Positions 1-7,528 of a stretch of DNA of 14,266 nt are shown here, piece by piece; positions within the stretch are counted from its first letter, which is position 1, and every line of letters begins with the position of its first letter. Origin of the DNA: Stephanodiscus triporus (lineage: Eukaryota; Bacillariophyta; Thalassiosirophyceae; Thalassiosirales; Thalassiosiraceae); assembly GCA_036939755.1 (NCBI GenBank), contig JALLAZ010000539.1:1-14266 (forward strand), given 5' to 3'. Below the pieces are notes generated by a model that was not told where the DNA came from, made no database searches, and saw nothing but the letters and a program-made list of their open reading frames with translations. A program made the position numbers and the translations under genes.

Positions 1-155
1 TCGGAATTTGTGATATTTAGAAATCAAGTTGCCAATTGAGGTCAAACGTACAGTATGTACTTAGAGCCTCCTCAGTATTTTACCTATTTTCCCAATATTA
101 AAGTACTTATTGAGTGGTCGCCGCCAATACACTACTGCGACAACACAACGCAACC
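1..155 (+). promoter_or_regulatory. Upstream region of the ATP synthase epsilon gene
   Basis: This is the 155 bp between the window edge and the chosen ATG, so it should hold the core promoter and 5' UTR. It is AT-rich up to about position 115. It contains a small perfect inverted repeat at 48-60 (GTACA, 3-base spacer, TGTAC). No convincing TATA box can be pointed to. The stretch just before the ATG is rich in A and C (CAACGCAACC), a plausible 5' UTR. An upstream gene may lie beyond the window. Confidence 0.35.
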
Positions 156-1006
156 ATGACAACCCCAACAACCTTTTGGCGCCTCGCTGGAGTTTCGTAC
201 GTCCAGGTGAGTGCCCACGCGCGACGCCGTGATGCTGCCGTTGACATTTTCGCCTTCTTTCGCATCGTCGTCGGTTTTTCCATGGTTGCCCCGGCGGCTC
301 GCCAACGACGGTCTGTTGGCCGTTGGATTTTCTCGCGATGGAAATACAGCAATACACCGCCGCCGAACTAGGTGCCATGATGAAAAATGAGATGGCTTTG
401 AATTTTTATTTGGTGGGGGGGGGAGGGCATTCTACTTTGGGGGAGGGCGCCGATGGCGGCTATTTTTGTGACTACTGACCCGCTAGATACGCATCCCAAA
501 TCTCTTCAAAGTGGGGGGGGCTCCGATGGAGAATTTGCTGATTATTTATCCGGAGGGTGAAGGATAAAGGATATGCTACGTCCTCCGCATTATCTCCCGA
601 AGGCATGCGACTGAGCTGAGAGCGCAGTTCGTCGCAATTCCTTGTTCTTTGAATCCCTCGGCGCAATTTTTTTAGAGGGGGGCGTTGTTTCTATGCAATA
701 TTTGCCTGCGTAGTGCCTAATATTCTTGTCTCTCCCTCCGCATCTGAACACTCATCTCTCCGAACGAATACGAAAAAATGATACATTGCCGTGGGAACGA
801 AAAATTGCACGCATCCAAATACTAATACACCTAAATCAACGCACATTTTCTCAATATGGAAGTACGTTACCAAGGCTTCCTCCACCGTCAGAGCGGCGCT
901 GAAAGAACCTGCGAAATCCAAGGCCATGATCCAAGAGACGTACCTCTTCAACAAGTCCACTTGGACTAATGGTGTTCAGGGCCCGAAAACCTTGGTGACT
1001 AAGTAG
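156..1006 (+). CDS. ATP5F1E: Mitochondrial F1F0-ATP synthase, F1 epsilon subunit (two exons)
   Basis: Exons 156-206 and 863-1006 are joined in phase 0 across a GTGAGT...GGAAG intron of 656 bp and give a 64-residue protein. This is the usual size of the small eukaryotic epsilon subunit, part of the central stalk of F1 in the mitochondrial matrix; it is not the bacterial epsilon, whose equivalent is mitochondrial delta. The family pattern is visible: FWRLAGVSYVQY near the N-terminus (W, R, AG and the two Tyr), VRAALKEPAKSKA in the middle and STWTNG near the C-terminus. The join restores the family spacing without a gap, which is the main support for the splice sites. The acceptor has a weak pyrimidine tract. 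The ATG at 156 puts FWR at residues 7-9, normal for the family; an in-frame GTG at 114 is not needed. No cleavable presequence is seen, as usual for this subunit. Confidence 0.88.
207..862 (+). other. Large intron of the epsilon-subunit gene
   Basis: At 656 bp this intron is more than three times longer than any other in the window. Its first 160 bp remain open in the exon 1 frame, to a TAG at 369-371. It carries strong G runs on the sense strand: nine G at 415-423, then GGG at 425-427, GGGGG at 439-443, GGG at 445-447 and eight G at 513-520. An open frame on the opposite strand (472-666) begins with TTG and resembles nothing I recognise. No nested gene or small RNA could be supported. Confidence 0.7.
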
Positions 1007-1701
1007 AATATTGTCGGTGGATTGAAGGGTTTGATGTGCCTACATTCTGTTTAAGTCGTTGTTAACATAACATGGATTTAGACAACACTTCTTTTGTCTA
1101 GATTGCTATGAACTGGCTAAATTTATTTAGTCGCCAGTTACGTTGAGTCTAATCATCATCCGCACAAGGTTAATCCTGCACCTTCACAGTCTTACCTTTT
1201 ATCTCCTCTTCCCTCTTTGACATGATTCGTCTCGTTGAATTCAATTAGAATCACCGTTTGCTTTTTGATGCTGATCCACTCTTTGGCGTCATGACTGTAT
1301 CAATGATCAAGATGATCCTATCCTCTCTAAATGCCTCCTACGTCTGCCTTCGCGTTTGAATCTTGAATTCAGTTGTGTTCATTATCGCAAATGTTCTTCG
1401 TAAGGGCTGGTTAATTTAAGAGTTGAACGGTGTTCGTGGAATTTCATTTCCATTTTGTGTTCTGCTCCTATTCCCTGTTCCTCGCTTGATCAGCCAAACA
1501 GCTTTTCAGTTGACGAAAGCAGGTAAGAACATCATCCAAGGAAAATATATATGTAATATGATTATAGACTATTGTCCCCACCTGTGTATGGGCTTACTCC
1601 TCCATTTAAGACAATTTCTCAGCGATGACTAAGCCACTAGTGATGGCGAAGACGGCGCCTTTCACTTTACCACTGCAAATATTCGTGCAACATCTAGCCA
1701 T
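1007..1701. other. Convergent intergenic spacer / 3' UTRs
   Basis: These 695 bp separate two genes that end facing each other, so both 3' UTRs and poly(A) sites should lie here. The stretch is AT-rich, with no protein-coding frame I can support. It contains two adjacent hairpins (1076-1139, listed separately). It also has a short exon-like open segment on the minus strand (about 1196-1290) ending at a GTAAGA donor, and a good plus-strand donor (GCAG/GTAAGA) near 1520. None of these could be linked into a gene. No AATAAA signal stands out. Confidence 0.5.
1076..1139 (+). repeat. Two adjacent inverted repeats (hairpins)
   Basis: The first stem pairs 1076-1085 with 1094-1103 (ATTTAGACAA with TTGTCTAGAT; nine Watson-Crick pairs and one G-U) around an 8-base loop. 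Seven bases later, 1111-1117 (AACTGGC) pairs with 1133-1139 (GCCAGTT), and TAAA/TTTA inside can extend the stem with a small bulge. They lie 70-133 bp beyond the epsilon-subunit stop codon, so they could shape that 3' UTR, mark a transcript end, or belong to a small RNA. The function is unknown. Confidence 0.6.
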
Positions 1702-4700
1702 TCATTTTCTCCTCTTCTTTCCAGTCACCTCGAGGAAGCCTTCACTGTCCGCTTCAGTCTGTGTGCTATTGAAATTGCACTCATTGTTATGCTGATCCAT
1801 CATCTGTTTCTCCATACCTGCCCATCGTAACGAACCCTTCACTCGCCGATAAAAGAGAAGATATGCCCCACCAGTCACCACTGGTTCACATGTCGTCCCG
1901 ACATGTGAGTCATTGTATCGGTACCAATTTCCATCTTCGGAATTACGCACGGTTGCTGTGTAATGACCACTATTGGCGGTCGATCCAGTGTGTTCACTGA
2001 CACCGAAAAGCTGGGGGGGAATTTGCACCGTCAGGAATTAAGAGGCAGTATATGCAGCACGAAACTATAGTTGTGAAACTCTTAATCTCACCTTATATAC
2101 AGGAGGAGCATCCAGATCCTTCGGTCCCAAGACGTAGGAGCTCAAATCCAGTCGATCAATTGGAAAGTTGACCTTATCCTCGATTTTCCTTCGCAATATC
2201 CTCCCGTCTATTGGACACTTTTCAAATGTGAATCGCTTCAAGTGAAAAATCAAAATATCTGGAGTGTTCCACAAGGTTATGAGCTTCAATGCGCAGACGT
2301 GCTTTTTGCACGCGGAGCAATACCATGCATTATGTTCGTCAAGCTGCTCCCCCGCAGCAAATTGATCGAGGCAATCTTTCAACGGAATAAAAGATCTCTC
2401 CTTGGCAGGTACCAGCGGTAACGATATCGTTGAGTAGACGTCAAACTTAATGGACTCCTTGCCACATCTGGGACACGTAAGGTGAGATCGATGCATGCCC
2501 TGGAAAAGGTCGACAAAAATACTATCATGTCGCAATAAATGGTTCTTCCATGATTCCATCGCCGCCTTACTGTCCTTGACTCCTAGTGCCTCCATTTCCT
2601 CGACATATGGCTTGCTTCTAACGCGATTCAAATCCTCGTGCAGTCCATCCATCAAGTATTGACAAAATTCCTGCGAATCATGCTGATAATTGTTTTTAAA
2701 TTGGGGTGCGAAGCAGGAAAGCGTCTGCTTCAGCAATCTTGGCGCGATTATTGAATATTCGCCTGAATAAACATCGGCCAGGAAGGAAGCGTACGCTGTT
2801 GCCAGACGTCCGCCGCTACCCAATGGGTTAACTTTATTGATGTCCTTAACGTATTCACCCTTGAGGAAAAATTGAGTAATCGGTTTGATGTGACTGATGC
2901 ATTGCAAAATAGAATTCATATAGCACGTGTTGCCTAAGTTGTGCAACCCAACCGTTCCAGCCGCAGGTGGTATACCGCGAAGCGATTCACGCACAAATCC
3001 TGACCCATGAATGTTATTGTACGGTTTAAGGACTTCCACCACGTCACGCTTTGATTCCAGGGTATAATTGAGTGTGGCAGGTAAGTCCGATTGCTTCTTG
3101 TCAGAAGTTCTATGCGTGTTGGCCTTGCATATCTCCTCGCCATAAAGGTTAACCCATCTTCGATACGGAGGCTGTGCAACTGGAACACCCTCAGGTCTCG
3201 GTTTTAGTGGTGTGGACGTAGGCAGGTTGATAATTTCTTGTGGAACTTCCACTAGGATCTAAGGCAAATAATGTGGATATAATGGTGATGAAATGGGACC
3301 TTCTCAAGACCAACTCTGAATAGCAACAACCAAATAAAGACCACACACATACCTGCCTTTTGCGGTTTAACAACGTCAACGGAACGTTTTTCCCGACTGC
3401 ATTTGTACCCAACAATTCCAACTCGGCTCCACCCTCCAGATCTCGTGGAATTTCGTTCTCATCCCCAACTGCCAGGACTGTGGCGCGATGCCACTTCGGA
3501 CGCTGTACCAAAGATGTGGATTCGCGTATCTCAACTTCGTCGCCCACCTTGATCTTCTCACGCCAGTTTACAGATCTGGTCCATAGAGGCACCGGTGATG
3601 AAAGCTACATGCGAAAGAACAGAACACAGGTCAGTTACTAGTGATACGGGCAAGAAAGGGACTCCCATCCTACTCAAGCACACTATGCAACAGAGTACAC
3701 AAACCTTGCTACCGCTCCCATTCTTCCGCGGCAACTCCGCATCCCACTTGGAGCCCCAACCAAAGTAATGAACTTTTATTGTATCGGATTTTACTTCGCG
3801 AACAATCGCCTCATACCATTTACGTGCTGAATCTTGAGCATCAACATAATCACCAACCTACAGAGAGGGAATACGAGCGAATTTATATGGTATGATTCCC
3901 CAAACCATACGAAGACCGAAGAAAAAATCTTACCTGCAAACGATTCTCCAACTCGAACGGCTCACGTATCCATTTCGACGCAGGACTAACTCGTACTTCA
4001 ATCAACAACTCCACCACAACCTCCTTCTTGCCATCGTTATTACTAAAAGATTGCCTCTTCTGCCTATTGATGTCTTGAATTGAGAGTGGCTCTAAACCCA
4101 GCCATTGTTCTACAGTGAGTGACGGCTGTTGTTGTTGGTGCTTCTTATGTGACTGTTGCATTGACTTTGGTGACGACCCCTTCAATAAACTACCGTCCCC
4201 TTCCCCAGCCCCCACACCACCGCCGACATGACTTGATGATCTAACCGATGGAGCTGCATATAATGTGGTAATATCCAATAAGTCGTACCCGTCGCCTCTA
4301 ACCGTGGCGCTATGGCATGCAGACTTTTTCCATAAACGGACGCAAGCGTGCGCACGATGGGGCGCCGCAGCTCGTTGGATATCGCGTAGTACGGCAAACG
4401 CCGAGGAGGACCGGGATCCGAGGGCTATCCCATGCAAATGCTTGGTTTTATAGACGTTTGTCTTTTTGGCGTCGTTAAACTTGCTGATATTGCTTGAATT
4501 GCTTCTGGTGGTCGCGGCAGTAGTAGCAGCATAATCTTCGGAAATTGAAGAAGGACAGAAATCATCGCCATTAGCATCATTGCCAACGATGATGTACTTG
4601 AACGTTACCGGGAAAACTTCCACCATATACCCAGCCACACCATCTGTGGCATTATTTCTCGTCAAATCACCAAAACATGTCTCGTTCTTTTCCTTGGCGT

Positions 4701-7272
4701 CGTAGCTCTGTTTGCTCTTTATCGCTTCCTGCATCAACGTTGAATACGGACTCTGCACTCGTCCCGTCTTCGTGGCGGCATTCGGATGTAACTCAGAATT
4801 TTCACCTACCTCTTCCTCATCAACATCATTTGCTAATGGCACGGGAAGTAGCTTTCGCCGAAATTCAATGGGACGACACGAAGGGTCACTTTTAGTGTGA
4901 TGGTTATTCGTATAGTAGTACCGATGATATCTTCCAAACATATCGTGATTCAGGTGGTTGATTCTATCTTTTGTGCTGTGGCTCGGGCCGTCAAGGTCTT
5001 CCTCCCATTGATCATGAAATAGCAATGAACAAGATGACAATGAAGAATCACTGCCATTGACTTTCTTGCCATTTTTTTTTTTTTTTGGTGACGTTCCTCC
5101 TCCTCCTCTTCTCCCGTCATTTACAAAAGGCAAAGGGGGCGCGAAGCTCAAATCTCCGTCATTGCAAACCACACCGTGAACGCTCCTGAGCATATCGTAA
5201 AAAGACGTCGGCACGGGAACAACTGCCAACTTTTGCGTGGAATGCGTTGCGGTGGCATATTCGTCGCCCGGAACCCAGCATTTATCAATGAAGGAAATCA
5301 ATCTCGATTCTGATGCTTCCTCGGCGGGGGACAGCACCACCACGCCGTCATTGCTATTGGTGTCGTTATTTACCTCATCGACATCTTCACCAGTGTTGTA
5401 TGACGATAGTATTCCCCTCATCGATAATGCAACGTGATGATGCATCAACAGTGGATTATGTCGTGTGGACAAAATCCGACAATCTACCGGACCCGGCGGA
5501 CGGAAGAAAGGAAACGTCAAGTGTGGAAATGCTTTTGGAGCCTCTTCCTCCTGCGATGATTGCAATGAATGACGATACTCTCTAACTCGTTCGTTCCAGG
5601 TATCCCAGCAAGTTTCCATATTCTTCATCCAAGCGATGAAATCTCGTTCGGTATCGATGAACAGTTGATATTGGTCCGAGAGGATGGACAGCGCCGCGAG
5701 CGATTTCAACGTCTCGGGAAGGAGGGAGTAAACCCTCTTTTCTCGCTGCCCTTCCCCTCCCTCACCTCCCGCCCCACCTCCCCTTTTCGTCTTCATTCCA
5801 ATGCCCTTCATCTGAACATCATATTTTCCCCACGCTGCGAACCAACATTCCACGGATGCGTTAAGTATTGTACATCGCGCCCAGTGCATCCATCCGAGAA
5901 GATAGTATCGAGGGATCAGGTATACAGTCTCGCCGGCGCTGTTGAATTTGCGGGGAAGACGCGGTTGTGTTATCGATGTTTTGATACAACCGTCACTAGC
6001 AGTGTTACTGGGAGATGATCCCACCAATGGTAATGGAGTTTTCACCAATAAATACCGTATCGCAAAGCTGAAGTAATCCTTCGGCAATGGTAGCATTTCA
6101 TGCATTTTTTCGATCGATGAAGATGACGATGTTCCCCCCAGACAACTTTTCTTCTGTGGAATGAAATCATGGGCATCTTTCGTGACCGTAGCACCATTCA
6201 TAGGTTCCGTCTGGGATCGTCGTAATTGCAGCTGTTTCGGCATATGATCGATGCCGCTTTCGCTCCTTAAATGCTGTGGTTGCCTCGTGGTCGATGTAGC
6301 CAACCCTCCTCCTTCGGCACCTACATCCATATTATGCAAAATAGGCAAATCGAATGAGGGAGGTGGCGGCAGAGGATGAGGCGGAGTCTCATTGATGCTG
6401 AATCTCGCTACCATACCGCCACCATCCTCTACATACTGCTTGCTGTCGGCAGGGCGAGTAGGCGACGTGAAGAAATATGGCATGTTTTTGCTGTTGTTGT
6501 TATTGCTGCTGCTGCTGCTGCCATTAGAGATGCTGCCACCGCCACTTCTCTTGAAATTAGTGTGGGAGTTGTTCAAACTGCTCGTGTTTATCTTGTTGTG
6601 GCGAATACCGCGGCCGATGCCAATATCGCCGATGCCACTTTCAATGCCACGGTTAGCATTTTCGTCGCTTACATTGATGTGGTTGTTTTTGTCATTATTT
6701 GCGCCTTCTTTGTTGGACGACAAAACTGTTGTGACGACATCAGTGTCCGGAGTGGAGAATATTGCGTGGAGCATCTCCCTTCGCGTGGATAGGAAGCGAT
6801 GCAAATTCTGGGGGTCCCATTCGTATGAATATTCGCTGCTGGTCAATGTGAATGGTAGAAGGGGGGACAATGGTGGCGGAGATGGTGGTGGTGGTTGCTG
6901 TCGTTTATGGTTGTAATTTTGGTGATGTTGATGCCGACGCTGCTGCATAAAATGCTCGGGCTGATATGGCTGATTATCATGATAGCTTTGCTGCTCATGC
7001 TGGGGCAGGTAGGAAGCGGCAACATATGGATCTAACGATAGCTGCCACGTTGCCGATATCAGGTGCTCCTCGTCGCGACAACCACCACTGCTATCAACGT
7101 TGTTGATGTTATTGCTCGGCATCTGCAGCTGCTGCTGATCACGATCATCGTCGTTTTCATCGTGGAGGCTCAAGTGATGAGTTTCCTTTGGCATGCTCAT
7201 GTATTCGTCAACGGACGATGTCCCCACTACATCCGTCCCCACCAAGTTCCCATAATTCCCTGCGGCGCTCAT
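1702..7272 (-). CDS. Ubiquitin-specific protease with DUSP-like, UBL and two barrel-like modules (five exons)
   Basis: The exons are 7272-3934, 3857-3705, 3604-3353, 3258-2092 and 2010-1702, giving 1739 residues; all four introns (76, 100, 94 and 81 bp) are GT-AG and phase 0. It is a cysteine protease that removes ubiquitin from proteins. The catalytic domain has the Cys box GLHNLGNTCYMN (Cys about 1360), QHDSQEF (about 1440), two CxxC zinc pairs (1510/1513 and 1562/1565), LKRF (about 1590), and the His box NSGHYTA (His about 1653) followed by WYRYNDS (Asn 1670, Asp 1671). All catalytic residues are present. Upstream are a DUSP-like region (about 440-710, with YLIPRYYLLGWMHWA and GPVDCRIL, much expanded by insertions), a UBL-like region (about 880-1095), and two barrel-like modules (about 1100-1164 and 1165-1248). 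The first 400 residues are Asn/Ser/Gln/His/Pro-rich. The C-terminus GKKRRK could be a nuclear signal. The first ATG is at 7272; an open frame continues upstream without an ATG. It is related to the plant UBP and animal USP4/11/15 groups; the exact orthologue is unclear. Confidence 0.9.
5072..5086 (-). repeat. 15-nt homopolymer (A on the coding strand) inside the protease gene
   Basis: An uninterrupted run of 15 T on the plus strand reads as 15 A in the coding strand of exon 1 and encodes four Lys within SPKKKKNGKK. The frame stays open on both sides, so the length given here is consistent with an intact gene. Confidence 0.85.
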
Positions 7273-7528
7273 CAAGACGTGGTTTGCGGGAGCCGGAGGT
7301 CCCAAACGACGAAGAGGTGTCTCGTTCGCTAAGAGAAGTGTTATTTTTACGTAAATATATGTACTCCTACCATACTTAAATAATAGAGTAGTATTTCCTC
7401 CCGCGGGGAAAACAACGTAAAAGCTCTGAAAAAAAAAAAGAAAAATGACACAGCATCATCAATCCTCCTCCCTCTTCTCAAGGCCGAGAATGCTGAACAG
7501 CAATCCATCACATTTTTTCTGAGTTCCA
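7273..7528. promoter_or_regulatory. Divergent promoter region between the protease and TMEM184-like genes
   Basis: These 256 bp separate two start codons pointing away from each other, so they should hold both promoters and 5' UTRs. An AT-rich patch with AAATATATG lies near 7353-7361. An 11-base A run (7429-7439) next to CTG reads on the minus strand as a pyrimidine tract plus CAG, resembling a splice acceptor for the protease gene. A pyrimidine stretch (TTTTTTCT) lies just before the ATG at 7529. Transcription starts cannot be placed from sequence alone. Confidence 0.5.

Noticed and set aside
114..371. Plus-strand frame from GTG at 114 running through exon 1 of the epsilon gene to 371
   Set aside because: It reads into the intron past a GTGAGT donor; only residues from ATG 156 to 206 match the family, and the remainder is explained as intron.
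377..541. C/D-box snoRNA-like signals in the intron (ATGATGA at 377 and CTGA at 538)
   Set aside because: The boxes are about 155 bases apart with no terminal stem, too far for a typical C/D snoRNA.
472..666. 64-codon minus-strand frame inside the epsilon-gene intron
   Set aside because: It begins with TTG, has no recognisable family, no promoter or splice context, and is broken up by G-run-derived Pro codons.
691..960. Hydrophobic minus-strand frame overlapping exon 2 of the epsilon gene
   Set aside because: It is antisense to a conserved exon, starts with GTG just after a stop, and its hydrophobicity follows from the opposite-strand codons.
1423..1632. 69-codon plus-strand frame in the convergent spacer
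   Set aside because: It starts with TTG, has AT-rich composition and no domain or partner exon; the nearby GTAAGA donor alone is not enough.
6392..6916. Leu-rich 174-codon plus-strand frame opposite the protease gene
   Set aside because: It is the reverse complement of Gln/Asn/Ser repeat codons in exon 1 of the protease, which gives CTG/TTG runs; no independent support.
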